This document shows positions 23,098 to 35,511 of a stretch of DNA of 64,000 nucleotides, piece by piece. The translations under genes were made by a program, and so were the position numbers. The notes below the pieces were generated by a model, which was not told where the DNA came from, ran no database searches, and was given only the letters and a program-made list of their open reading frames with translations. The stretch's first letter is position 1, and each line of letters begins with the position of its first letter. This stretch comes from Symmetrospora coprosmae (lineage: Eukaryota > Basidiomycota > Cystobasidiomycetes > Symmetrosporaceae). The DNA lies in assembly GCA_008802785.1 (NCBI GenBank), contig VUYT01000006.1, positions 62,001 to 126,000 of the forward strand. The letters run 5' to 3'.

Positions 23098-26000
23098 TCA
23101 ACCGTCATCGGGAGCGAAGTAAGGGGCGAACATCCTCTCGTGCGAGAGGTGAACCTTGACAACCCCGTGCACGCAGAGAAGAAGCTTCGGGAAGCGCTTG
23201 GTAAAGTAGGAAAGGAAACCAGCCGGCGGTTCCCCAAGGCTCTTCCGGACATTCTCTGGCAGATCCTGGTAATGGTGTTTCTGCAGAACCTCGCTTGCTC
23301 AGAAGGGGGTACGCCCGGGATTGTGACATACGCTGCGAAGACCCACCTTGTTCCGCAAGACCCGCATGAGGTCGCGCACGGAGCCACCATCGTACTTCCT
23401 GTATTTGCCCAGGTTGTCGACCAGGTTCCGGTCCAAGCCGTTGCGAAGCCAGTCGCTGCCGACCACCTGCTTAGCACTCGCTTCCAGATCGAGGACAACT
23501 TGCGCTTCGCGTTCCATGATCTCGAATCTGTCCGACGCATCGCAGAGGAAGTGGAGGGACTTGGATGGCGACCAGAACAGGGGATCCAGTAGAATCTCGC
23601 CAGCTGTTGGCCTAATGTGGCAAGGAAGCAGCACCTTCAGTGACCACCCCGAGAAGCCATCGTGTCGAGATGCGCACGGTGAACTCACCGGAAGTGCGCA
23701 TCGCCAGCGCACATTGCCTGTATTAGCTGCTGTGCCTCGTGCCGATTCTCCGTCATTACGCTCAAGCCATCGAGGCCTATCTTGTCATTGAGGATGTTTA
23801 CCTCCCGCTCATATCTCGATCCGAAGGGATGCTCGCCCAGCGTCAAGACGAAGTAGAATATGCAGCCCAAGGAGAAGATGTCGATGGACCGAGTGAGCTT
23901 CCTGCCTTGCCCTGTGCCGGCTTCGCCGTCGAGCAGGGCGCTACTGGACGAGCTTCGCGTCGGCGCCGATGTCAAAGTGGACGCGGTCGACGCGCTAGGC
24001 GAGTCCACAGCAGCGCCACTAGTATTGACGAGATCATTCGCATCCACTTCTCCGCGCAGGACTTCTGGCGCGCGGTAGCCGAAGCTGCCTGCTGCATGGT
24101 TCCCTCCACCGCGGGTGGACTGAAGGAAGCTGCTCTCGTCCAAGTCCAGCTTCTTGCAGAGACCAAAGTCAGAGATGACCATCCTGATCTCCTGAAGCGG
24201 CCTGTCCACGGCCAATGCCGTTGTAGCTGGACTTTCGGACCCCATGATTGCGCGAGACGATGGCTGTCGACGCAGCTTGGATGACGGCGGGGCAGATGGC
24301 GTGACAGCAACGAGGATGTTCTGAGGCTTGAGATCCCTGTGGATGATCTTGAGCTTATGGAGGTGCTGTAGGCCTTTGGTGATCTCCTTCAAAGCTTTGC
24401 AAGGATCGAAAGCCTCGACGAGTTCCGGGAACAGCTTTGGCGTGTCGACCAGCTCAAAGAGAGAGGCCGGGCATAACTCGAGAGCGATGTAGAGGAAGTT
24501 TTCGCTGGGATCCGCTTCCTTGCAGAAGTATCGGATGACATTCGAATGCGAGTCGGACTCCTGCAGCAGCTTCACTTCATGCGAGGCGACCGTGACAAAG
24601 TCCTTGAGGAGGCGCTTCACCGCGACCGCTCGACCCTGAAATGTGCCCTTGAGCACCACGGTCCCGTGCGATCCGTAGCCTGGTGCCCGTCGGACGATTC
24701 AGCTTGCACGCCTTGGCTGCTCCGATTGAAAGTATGAGCGATGCGGCTTACCGATGATGCTGTCGGACACAGTCAGACTTCCAATTCTGCCTGCTTCTTC
24801 GGGAGCTTTGCCAACTGTCGCTGGCTTTGCAGAAGGCGCGACAACAATCTGCGGGACTTCGCCTTCTTCCGCCCGTGATGCAGCAGGTCCCTCGTTCTGG
24901 TCGGTACCCGCTTTCGCGGCTGTCCGCTTCCCGCGCTTTCGCCGCCTCCCTTTCTTTGGGTTCTTGACCCCGTCTTTGACATCCTCAGACCCTTCAAAGC
25001 CTTCGTCCTCCTTCTCGCTGCTTTCTTCCTCGGTTGGAGGAAGAGCCCCACCCGCTGGCAGGTCTCCATCGGACGCGGCATGCCGATCACGCTCCGTCGA
25101 AACCGTTACATCTGCCGGTTCGACGGGCAGTGCTGGGAGGGCTTTGTCCATGCTGGCAGACGAGGAGTGGCCGTTTGCTCGGCGATGACCCGTACGAGCG
25201 GCAGGGATTGCATCTTGGGAGGGTGTCGCGCCATCACTAGACCCTTGTGGCTCCAATCGCTTGTCGCTCGAGCGCACAAGGGCTTTGGCGTCGAGCAGGC
25301 CGCGCACAGCCCTGCGGCGCAGCTGTCTCCGCAAGGCGAAAAGGCTGAAAGCCAGTATGCCAGCCAGCACAAGCAGTGACTCAATGCTGAACTTCAAGCC
25401 TATCCGCCGCCTACTGACGATCGTGTCGAGCGCCGCATCCTCCGTGCGCTTGGCCGATGGTACCTTGTCGCGGTAGGGCGGAAGTGCAGGCGTTGGTGGA
25501 GCCTGCTTGGGCTTCGAAGGCGCCGGATAAGGGTCGTCGCGATGCAACGGCTGCCGTGATACCGAAGGAGGGCCGTCGATGCTGGGTACATCGGGCGGCG
25601 CGTCGATGGTCTTGCCCGAGTCGGGCGGTCCTTGGATGATATGCGCTCCCAGAAGGCCAAAGCGCGGCCGGCTCTTGTCCTGCCCTGAATGGCTATCTCC
25701 CAATCGGCCGATATTGTCTGAGCGTGGCAGCCACGGCTGCTGCTGATCTTCCTCGGGTGCCGGTGCGAATGAGATCAAGGGGAAGTGTCCGCTCGACATG
25801 GCAAAGTACAGAGGCTGTTCGTCGTCGGCGGCGATGGCGACACCAGTGGCGTCCAGTACGCCGACGTATGCTCTGGGCGCCATATGACTGAGGTTGTCCA
25901 GCACAGTATGGGCTGACTGCGTAGGATGAGGGTGCAGAGAAGGCTGAAGATGTCTCTCCGTCGCAGTCTTGGTTTGCGAATCTGCTGCATGTGTGCTTAT

Positions 26001-27332
26001 TGCCGGATGGATAACGTCGAAGACGGCCACGATGGGCGACGATAGGTGCGTGGTCCACTGGAGGCCGTCACTGTCATCATCGTGGAAACAGGCGAGCGTG
26101 CCTTCGTGCATGGGCTGGATATACCGGCCATCAGGCGAGACTGCCGTCCCCATGTGACCCGGATCTCCGTACAGAGTAGATGGGAGGCCGGAACTGGCCA
26201 TGGAGGACGGCCCGTAAGAGGTATAGTGCAAGGTCTGCAGGAGACCTTGCGTTTTAGAGAAGATCGATATGTGATAGTCGGTCCTGCCCAGATACAGCAG
26301 GTCCCGTGGCCTGTTCTCGATAGAGTCGAGGTCCACATCGCTTCCAGCGCAAGAACTGAAAGCCGGGACGTCGCCTGTCCCAGCTTGGCCTGCTGCACCG
26401 TGCTGGTCCCACAGGCTCTGCCACTCGCACCATCCTGCCTCTGGGCCAAAGACGCCGACCAGCTTGCCGGTCTGCAAATCAACGCCTACGAGCTTTGTCT
26501 CCTTCTTTCCGACAAACAGCTTGCCGTCCTGCGCCTTGTCGTCGTAGGGCGACAGCTCGACCAGCTGCGAGACTGACAGGGGCAGCTTCTGAAGCGATCC
26601 CGTCGACTTGTGATACAGATAGATATCTCCTCCGGAACTCGGCTCGATAATGTAGACTTCGTCCTGGTCGCCACCTGCGACGCCTGGACCCGTCGCATTT
26701 GAGCTCCCCGAGCGGGATACCGGTGCAGTGCTCTTGACCAAGGGCGCGCGCACGATATCGTCCCTCTGTGCGGACGGGTTGTCGTCGTGTAGGGACCAGA
26801 CCCAATGACCAGAGTCGCGCTTGATGGCGTGGATTGAGCCGTCGACAGATACGACTAGCGCAATGTCGGCAAGCTGGTCTTTGTCTGACGGGGCCTGGAG
26901 GCTGCTGCTGGGTCCACTCGCTCCAGCACTATCATCATGACGACGCTCTTGGAGCGCGCCGTCTGCTTCGACAGTCGTGTCTCCTGCTGCTGCTGCGGAG
27001 TCGTTATCGTCGCCGGTGTTCGGCCGAGCTCGGTTGAAGCGGAACTTGCGCAACGCCTCCGAGACGTTGATGCGCTGCGGGCCCTGCTGACCCTTCAGCC
27101 CGCCACTGTAGCGGCTGCGTAGACTGAGGGCATTGCTCTGCCCTCCTCCTTCTCCTCCAAGCTGATGCTGCCGCTGCTGCTGCTCGACGAACCTGGGCGA
27201 GGCGGCTGCCAGGGTCGGGATGATGCCCAGAACGAAGAAGAGGATCAGGCGGTTGAGCAGGCTGCGCTGTATAGTGTGGACCATGTGAAGGCGACGATGC
27301 TGGTGCAGTGCCCTCCCCTCAGTCGTCGCCAT
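23098..27332 (-). CDS. IRE1: IRE1, ER stress sensor kinase/endoribonuclease
   Basis: ER-membrane sensor of the unfolded protein response: luminal binding of unfolded protein drives oligomerisation, kinase activation and RNase cleavage of a HAC1/XBP1-type mRNA. The start is the ATG at 27332 or, with a cleaner signal peptide, 27284 (NRLILFFVLGIIPTLAAA). The luminal beta-propeller has ALVVSVDGSIHAIKRDSGH, DIYLYHKSTG and LYLGRTDYHISIFSKTQG. The membrane segment is LLVLAGILAFSLFALRRQL, followed by a long charged linker. The kinase exon (24679-23689) starts IIGYGSHGTVVLKGTFQGR and has VAVKR, IHRDLKPQNILV and ISDFGLCKKLD. The RNase domain has RPTAGEILLDPLFWSPSKSL, FEIMERE, NLGKYRKYDGGSVRDLMRVL and HHYQDLPENVRKSLG, ending APYFAPDDG. 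The total is about 1,360 residues, usual for fungi. The kinase holds a Ser-rich insert before KLTRSIDIFSLGCIF. Confidence 0.95.
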
Positions 27333-27732
27333 GGCCAGGTTCTGCGAACATGTCCCCCTTCTCCTTCTCTTTTCCAAGTCGTCGGCGCGAGTTGCTGCGA
27401 AGGCGAGGGGAGGCGGAAGGGGCAGACACGCGCCGCCTGATTCCGACCGAGGTGAGACTTGCCTTCCTGACCTTCAAGAAGAACACTCTGTCAGCAGGAG
27501 AGGAACTCACTGGTCAAGCCATACGATGCGCTGGAGTCGGCACATTGGAACGCTTCGATAGTCCGCCTGACTGCGCGCCGCTATAGACCTGGCGTGCGCG
27601 ACGCCCGCACTGACTCACTTGCGAGATGACATATATGCCAAGGGACTGACAGTCGCGCTCGTGTGGCTTTCCCTGCTCATCCCAGTACCAACACTCCCCC
27701 TTCTCGGAACTCCACGCATCTCCCTTCGAAAC

Positions 27733-28245
27733 ATGTCTCAGCCATTTCACGCGGAAGCCGCGCATACCCGACTTGAGAGCCACCAATCGCAAGATTCGGA
27801 TGAAGCTACATCTCTGCCACCGAGCGCGCCTTCTGGTGATCCGGAAGCGGTAGAACAACTGCGCGGTCTGCTAGACACAACTTGGCGCGTCACGGTTCGA
27901 GACAATGACGGCGATAAGACCATACGGACGTTTGTTGGACGCCTCATGATGGTGGACAGACAGGTGTGCCACTCTTCTCCCTTGCAGTGACGCTACATTG
28001 ACGACCGTCGTGCAACATTCCCTTCTGCACTCAAGAACATAAGCTGAATTATGTCCTTGCTTGACGGGTCACAGCGCAACATCATTCTAGACGAGACGAC
28101 GGAGGAGGCTCAAGATATGCCTAGCTCAGAAGATAGACCGTACCGCAATCACAATGCAAGCAAGAGCAAGTTCGTCGGTCTGATTATGATACCTGGGAAC
28201 AGCATCGTATCGGCTGAGGTGGACCGAGATTCGACAGCAATGTAA
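27733..28245 (+). CDS. NAA38: NatC auxiliary subunit NAA38, Sm-like (LSMD1/Mak31)
   Basis: Small LSm-fold subunit of the NatC N-terminal acetyltransferase, which acts with NAA30 and NAA35 on ribosomes. Two exons: 27733-27963 and 28075-28245, joined in phase. The start is the ATG giving MSQPFHAEAAHTRLESHQSQ; a longer upstream frame begins with TTG and is not used. The Sm1 half is EQLRGLLDTTWRVTVRD and GRLMMVDRQ, continuing after the intron as RNIILDETTEEAQ. The Sm2 half is SKFVGLIMIPGNSIVSAEVD, a close fit to the family signature GLVMIPG. The product has about 133 residues. It lies divergent to IRE1 with 400 bp between starts and converges with the proton pump gene. Confidence 0.88.
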
Positions 28246-28566
28246 TAAAGTAATCGGCCAAATTGCAGGTGCCATTGGTAATTGAGACCACCCGCTCGAG
28301 GACCACTTACGTTGCACTGCCAAGTAACGTCCGTTCTGCCTTCTCACGGCAGCATTTCCCGACCTCGCGGTTATAGCTCCCACAGCCGACACACGCGCAA
28401 AGAATGATGACGAAGACGGATAGTAGAATCTTTGATTACGATGTACACGCATACATTGTGAATTCGATGGTGTGTTAGGTTTGGCTATTCACAGAAGCTC
28501 GACGCGACCATATTCAGAAGAGTCCGCGGTCTCTATTGCTTGTTGATCGAACGAACGCTGACAAGA

Positions 28567-31500
28567 CTACTGCTGAAGAGCCTTTGCCTTGTCTTCGAAG
28601 CGGAACTGGTCTGCCTGTCCGTCGGCGCCCTTCTCGTGGACGATGGTGACGCGCTGCAAGCTCGAGAGGAAGTCCTCGTACTGCCTATTGACGCGGCTTC
28701 GGTCTCGGCGGCCGAGATTGTCCAGGTACGGGATCTTGTTGAGCAGGTAGTAGACCAGAGCGATGATGATGGTGACACCAAAGGAGAAAAGCCAGACTCG
28801 AATGACAGTGACGACGTCGGTCTGCGCGTAAGGGAATAGGAGTATCAGCCATGTGCTGCGATCAAGCGTTGCGGTATTGCAGGAAAGGCATCGCTTACCC
28901 AGTGCTCGTGGTGGGGACCTCCATCCGGCCAGATGTCCTCGGAACCACGTCCGCCGCCGCAAAGCCATCCGAAGAGGCAGAAGAGTGTAGCAAGAGCATC
29001 GACGGCGAGAATGGCACCGACAAGCTGGAAGGACGGCCATGTGAAGCCGCCCTGCACTCGCGTGACAAAGATGAGCCAGTTCTCCGTAAGGGCAACCTCG
29101 AGGAAGAGAATGCCCTGGGGGTTGCCGAAGTTCTCGATGACACCGCCCCCATTTAGGAAGAGTGTTCCTCGGAGAATCCAAGTACCGGCAGCAAGGAGAA
29201 CACCCAGGATTGACGAGATAATCCAGATCTTGGGCAGCTGCCACTCGACCGGACGCTGTGCGTACTGTGCGTTGTCGTAAGCGATGGCAATGGTGGCGAC
29301 ATCGGCAAAGAGGGCCAAGAAGACGATGAGATCGACCCGGATGACTTCGTTCAGGATGAGAATCGAGAGGAGGAGGTAGATCTCGAGGTGGAGACAGAGT
29401 GCGATACGGTATTCGATATAGGCCTTCATGCGCGAGAAGATCTGTCGGGAGACCTTGATGGCGGTAATGATGGTGCTGTGTAGGGCAGATGGCACGTTAG
29501 CAAATTGCTCCGGCATTTGATGAATGAAATCTACTCACCTAAGACCCTCGTCAAGGAAGACGACATCTGCGGCAGCTCGAGCAGCGTCGGTAGCGCCCTG
29601 CACGGCAATACCACAGTCTGCGCGCTTGAGCGATGGAGCGTCGTTGACACCGTCCCCAGTCATTCCCGTCAAGTGGCCTCTCTGCTGCAGCATGACGACG
29701 ACCTGGTACTCTGCAAGACGCGACAAGGCGAGAAGACGTGTCAGAGGCTTTCGTCTCCACTCGTGCTGTTCTCCAGCGGCACTCACTGTGCTCAGGATAG
29801 ACCTCCCCAAAGCCGTCGGCAGCCTCTACAAAGTCGTGAATGTCGGATCCGGTCATTCCACCTCCAGAGATGAGCCTCTCGGAATCGTAGACATTGGTAC
29901 CGAGGTTGAGCTGCTTGCAAGTCTCGATGGCAATCGCGACGGCATCTCCAGTAAGCATCTTGACCTTGACGCCAAGCACGCCGGCCTCCTGAACAGTCTG
30001 GGCAGTGTCGCTGCGGGGCGGGTCGAACATGGGCATGATACCGAGAAGCTCCCACTTTCCGTTTTCCTGGAAGGCAACGCCGAGCGATCGGAAACCTCGG
30101 TGTGCGAACTCCTGTGCCTTCTGGCGGTAGAGGTCGGCAATCTCCTGGGGAGGCTGGCAGAGCTTGAGGACGGAGTTGGGCGCGCCCTTGCACGCGACGT
30201 ACGAGACACCATCCCGCTCGACCTCGGCGACGATGCGCTTCGAGACTGGGTCGAAAGGCGTGAACTTCTTCGTCTTCCAGCCAGCCTTGAGGTACTCCTG
30301 TGCCTTCGGGTAGCGAGCGACAGTTTCGATGGTGACCTTATCGATGGGGTCGAGCGAGTTGATGGCGTGAGACGAGGCAAGCGCAGCGACTGCCATGAGC
30401 CTGATCAAGGCGAGAATGGGCGAGAGCTAATCAGCAAAATGCCCACTTCCAACGGTCTGAGCACACGCTACGCACCAATCAGGCTCGACACCCTCTGAGC
30501 AGAATGGGTCGACAATGCTGAGCTTGTTTGCGGTGAGTGTTCCGGTCTTGTCGGAGCAGAGGACATCGACTCCGGCCAGCGCCTCGATGGCAGTAAGCTT
30601 CTGTACGATAGCTTGACGCTTGGCGAGGTACGACGCGCCGACAGCCAGGGTCGTGGTCGTGACACATGGCAGCCCGACGGGTACACCGATAATCAGGAAG
30701 ATCAGGGTGTAGACGAGCAGGTTGTTCTCCGAGGGAGTGGCGATGCCGATGTTGCGGAAGAAGCCTCCGATCCAGAAAGCAAAGGCGAATGCGACGACGA
30801 GGACCAGAAGTGCTGTACCGATAGACGTCATGACAATCTGGAAGTGACCCTTGCCTTGCTCGCCGGTGACGAGGGCCGCAGTTCGGCCAACGAAGGTGTT
30901 GGTACCAGTCTCGCTGACAATCATGAGAACCTTTCCGCGCTTGCATCCGCTGCAGGTCGACAAGCAGGCTAGTCAGTTTGACTGCGTTGACCATGCATGT
31001 GGAAGCCATCCCTCACGTGGTATAGAAGACAAAGTCGTCGAGGTGCTTGTCCACAGCGAGAGACTCGCCAGTGATGGCGGACTGGTCTGCTGCGGCGATC
31101 GTGTGACCCTTGTCGAGGTCATCCTCATCGGCGTCGTCTGTTGAGGTTCCCTTCTCCTGTGCCTTCTTTTCCTTGGCAGCCCGGATCTTCTTGATCTGCT
31201 CCTTGGCCTTCCGGCCGCCCTTATCGGAGTAGTCTGCCACGAGTCGACCATCCGCAGGGATGGTGACGCCGTCCTGAACAGCATGGAGGGGAAAGATTAG
31301 CAAAATGGCGATGGTCTGCCTTCCCACTAGTAACCCTGCTCACCTCGATGAGGACAATGTCTCCAGGAACCAGGTCGCGAGCCTCGACTTCGTGCTCCTG
31401 TCCGTTTCGTACAACCGTTGCCTTGAGTGCGATGTCCGCCTTGAGTTTGGCAACGACGTCTCCAGCAGCCTTCTCTTGGTACCATCCGACGAAGGCGTTC

Positions 31501-32703
31501 TGGGATTGTGGTATGGTGACGTTTCGCGATCAAAAACTGTGCGGACCGCCATGTATGTCGGGCCTTTACTCACGAGCAGCAGAATGGCAATCTGAGGAGG
31601 AAGGAAGGGTCGTGTCAGAACAAGCCTCAACCTGCTGTCGAGAGTAGACGCCCTGGCCGCACTCACAATGACACCGAAATCAATCCAGTCACGGAGACCA
31701 GCAGCAAGGATGACCGCAATCTCCATGGTATACAGAATAGGGCCTGATGATTATGAAGGTCAGCGCTTGCAGATTGACAATGCGCCGCGAGCGAATCGGC
31801 CAGGCCCACCCTGGAAGAAAGTAAGGAATTTGAGGAAGAGGTTTTCCTTGGATCTGAGAGCATGACGGCGCAGTAACGGCGATGTTGCAGCAACGCATCA
31901 AGCAGTTTGCGGAGAGCGCCAGGTGCATGCGCGAGAAAGAAGGGAGCGTGTGGCGAAGAAAAAGCATGATCGAGGTTTGATGTCAGCGAGAATCCCGCAT
32001 TTGCCACAGGAGAGCGAGGGCCGTGGGCTTCTGGGCGGGAGTCGAGGAGGAGGAGATAAGGCAGAGAGGTGGAGACCACCATGCCTCGACGCGGTAGAGG
32101 AAAGGAGAGACCACGCACGACTCGAGCTCGTTCCAGCCAACGACCTTGCGACGCTCTTCGACCTGTGCGTCAGTCAGGCCCTGTCCGACTTCCGTCTCGA
32201 GCCTATAAATAGGGAAGGGAGGGCGAAAGAAAGACTGCTCAGAACGACGGTCGTGCGCAGCGATGCGATAGACGAGGAATACACACCAGTCCTCTGGAGT
32301 CTGCATGGCGCTGTCGCCCTTGATGACCTCGCCGTTCTTGTCGTACTTGACCGTCTTTGTCTTCCATGGGGCGTACCACAGCCGATGCTTCTTCTCGTAG
32401 GAGCCGTCGCTATTCACGCCGGCCTTCTGCTGGGTCGACTTCTTCTCGCTCGACTTTGCAATGTACGTCAGGAGGGCTGCATACTCCTCCTCCTCGTCGC
32501 CACCCTCGCCATGGTGGGCAGTCTGGTCGTCTGCGGATGAGTGTGCAATTCGGGCGTCAGAGAGAGATCGCCCCGCTTGCAGCAGGCCCGCATGACGAGC
32601 TCGTCTGCTGCTGCTCACGCCTGGTATCGTCTGACGAGTGGTCAGACTGCACAGCGCCAGCAGGCTGCTGCTGCTGCTGGTTTGCAACCTTCTCGTTCTC
32701 CAT
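28567..32703 (-). CDS. PMA1: plasma-membrane H+-transporting P-type ATPase (P3A)
   Basis: Main proton pump, energising secondary transport at the plasma membrane. The start is the ATG at 32703 ([16 protein letters not shown]). About ten exons are joined in phase. The N-terminal domain carries [20 protein letters not shown]; the first helices include [20 protein letters not shown]. The actuator domain has [10 protein letters not shown] and [15 protein letters not shown]. Transmembrane segment 4 has [12 protein letters not shown], and the phosphorylation site is [13 protein letters not shown]. The nucleotide domain has [40 protein letters not shown] and [20 protein letters not shown]. The last helices include [15 protein letters not shown]. 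The C-terminal regulatory tail is [19 protein letters not shown], ending KALQQ. A charged insert of about 42 residues (31106-31231) lies in the actuator domain before TGES. Yeast-type rather than plant-type. Confidence 0.95.
31106..31231 (-). other. charged insertion in the PMA1 actuator domain
   Basis: Coding insert between ADGRLVA and [11 protein letters not shown]: a basic half ([19 protein letters not shown]) followed by an acidic half ([12 protein letters not shown]). In the yeast pump these two motifs are separated by only about ten residues. The sequence has no stop or splice signal, so it is expected in the protein. Confidence 0.8.
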
Positions 32704-34339
32704 CGCTGTGGTGTGTCGAGGCCGTACAGGAAAGAGGGAGGGAGAGAGCGAGATTGCCTGCCTGCCTGCCAGCTTCCTGCCTGAAGAGGCCGACCGGCCG
32801 ACACCCCCGCTGCCGGGCTTCGGCACCCCATGCTGCACCCTCCAGACCGCTTTCTTCGGAATTCGGGCGCAGGCGCATGATGCGCAGCTTGTGGTCAGAT
32901 CTTCCAGATAGGAGACAGCATTTCTATGACGACGGCCCGAGGCAAGGATGACTGTCCACCGGCAGCTCGCCAGACGGAACGGACCAACAGAGCGGACGCT
33001 GCGCAGCGGAGATGACACGCAGATCCCTGACATAGCAGGCCAATGATTGCGTCCAAGATAGCAGTAGGGGCTGTCGCCAGACGGCCTTTGAAAACGACAA
33101 ACGCATCTGCTTCTTGAGGTGCCTGCCTGGCATGCCGCCTTTAATGACTGACACAGATCTCGCCCGCTCGGGAGTTCCGTTTATGACCGCTCGCAATGAT
33201 GACGTCTCAGAAACGTCCGCAGTCTCGCTCCTCGCTGTCCGACATGAAGACATACCGCTGCTTGCAAGCGAACCTGGCTTGTACAATGCGCCGACCCGGA
33301 CGCGTAAAGTGCGGTCGCGGCTGGATGTCACCTTGCTCGGCCACACACCTGCATGAACTGCACAGCGTCGCGCCTCTCTCCACTATCATCACCCACATAT
33401 CCACATGCAACAGTCAAGTGACACTGTGATACCCATGGGGCACCTCGCAGCCGCCGTATGCATTCGCAGTGGCCATCTGGTTGCAGGCGGCTTCAGCAGA
33501 GTCGAGCGCCGGACGACCGCGCGGCGAGGACCCGTCTGAGGAGGCGTGCTCTGGCAAAGAGAGAGGCTGACGTCGATGCTGCTTCTCACGGATATACCGC
33601 AGCAGAAGCTGGAGGAGCTCGAGGCGTCCGGATGCGCTCGAGCGTGCTCCAAAACCGCTTGCTGCAATGCCCCACGGTGTGAAGATCGGGAGATTACGCC
33701 TCGCCTTGTTTGTCCACATCTGTATCGATGTCCTCGCGAATGGAATCATGATACGACACCGCAAGCAGGTCGTTGTTGTAGTAGAATGCTCCCTTGCGAA
33801 ATGGGCTCGCTCGTCCCCAGCCGTAAGTCTGCGGCCGGTCGATGCATTCGCGACTCGTTCTAGTGTAGGAAAGGAATAACAAGCCAGTTGTGACGCCGGG
33901 ATGCATTCGTTCCATGCAAAACCCGCGAGCTTCTCATCGCGTCCTCGTCGCACGTTGAGAGCAGAGACGTCATCTGTGGTGACCCTTCCGAGGCCGTGAT
34001 CTGCTCCCGCTTCCGGTCCCTGCGCTTTGCTCGAGCTCGGCTTGCCTTTCCAGAAAGGGACCGGAAAGAAGGGCACAGACGGGAACCAGGTGAGCAGGAG
34101 AAGGAGACCTAATCATGAAGCACTGAAGAAGGCAGACGGGTCCGACCCTAGCTGGCGAAAGGGAGATCAGGCACAGATGTAAGGAACAGGCGGCGGATCC
34201 AGTGTTCTCGGGAAGCTCTCCCTCAGCAGCCAGCGAGGCGAGGCGAGGCAGGCGCGGCCGTAATAGCAACCCTGGACCGAGCTACACAGGATGCAGTCGC
34301 CTGTAGCACGAGCATTCGGCTTACTACCGTGCTGTCGAC

Positions 34340-34371
<32 letters not shown>

Positions 34372-35511
34372 CACGCGCGGCGCTCGGTCCGTAGGGACCG
34401 AAAGGTGGCCTCAAGCCCGCAGCGAACGAACGGTTCGGGAAGGCGCTGCTGTCCGGTGCCAAATGCAATACACTTTCATGCAGCGCTTGATTGACAGCTT
34501 TCATGCACTCGCACTGACATCAGTACTACGGCAAGCTCGCTCACTCTCTCTCCTTCATCCCCGTCAGACAGCTTGGACGTCCTCGACTCGCTCAAGGAAC
34601 GCACGACAACCCTGGGGCCTCACGGACGCACAGGCCTCGCATCTTGCTTGGAGTGCTCCCCATTCTCACGTAGAGCAGCAATCACCTCTGCCACCAACAA
34701 CACCATCACCTCACACTCGTTGATTCGGCCCCGGGCTCATTCGCCCGCGACTGCTTGCTAGCGCACGTGAAGCGCACCAAGTGGACCCACAGCGCTTCAG
34801 CGGGCAGGCACCGGCCGCCTCCGCCCGGAACCCCCGGGACCTCCCCGTCACTCAGGTGGCTCGGGCATACTCTCCCGCTTGTAGAGTGACGCGCCGCCCT
34901 CTCGCACCTCCGGCGCTCGCTCGCCGCCGCCTCCGTCAGTCCGAGACGAGGCCTGCGCAGGTGCAGGGCGCATATTATTGCAGGGCGCGCAGGACAGCCG
35001 GCACATCAGCAAGGACGGGTAGCGCAAGCCCTCGCTCACGTCACGTCTGCACGCTGTGCATCTGCTTGCCTGAGGCCCTGTCGCGCTGGCCTTTGTGACG
35101 GGCGACTCGTCCACGGCAAAGCTGCCCATCTCGCCACACATTGACTCGCTTTGGCAGCACCTCGTCACCAAACACTGCCAATCTCGCCATCGAGGCACGG
35201 CAGACAGCCAGCATCCTGGCGCCGCTGTGCTGCGCTCTCTCCCTCATTCCGCTCCGTAACACGCCTTCATTACAGCTTCGCCTCGGTCCTGGATCCGGCC
35301 TTCCGCTCTTCCACCTCAACGCCTCCTAATCAGCACTTCCCTCGCCTCCGCCCTGCCGTGCTCAGTCGTTTCCGCCCTCCGCGAGTCTCCTCATCGACTG
35401 CGAAGCCCTCGGTGTTCAGCCCCTTTCTGCACGGACTAGTCGTCTCCGCTCTTCCTGGCCTCGCAGCACCACAGCCTCAGTCGAACTCCGTGCCCCGACT
35501 GCGTCAATATC
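32704..35511. other. 2.8 kb shared upstream region of PMA1 and the FAM72-domain gene
   Basis: No gene is supported here. Open frames are short or are shadows without motifs. It holds a (CTG)10 repeat at 34341-34370 and long CT-rich tracts near 35250-35500, as expected for leaders of highly expressed fungal genes. The large size fits a complex promoter for PMA1. Confidence 0.5.
34341..34370 (+). repeat. (CTG)10 microsatellite
   Basis: Ten perfect CTG units in non-coding DNA between the PMA1 and FAM72-domain genes. Confidence 0.95.

Noticed and set aside
24699-27377. IRE1 start at 27377
   Set aside because: That codon is TTG; the first ATGs are at 27332 and 27284, the latter directly before the signal peptide.
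29524-30498. 324-codon plus frame opposite PMA1
   Set aside because: Antisense shadow of the conserved P-type ATPase nucleotide-binding exon.
33414-34076. 220-codon minus frame upstream of PMA1
   Set aside because: No recognisable domain or splice pattern; it lies in what looks like promoter DNA.
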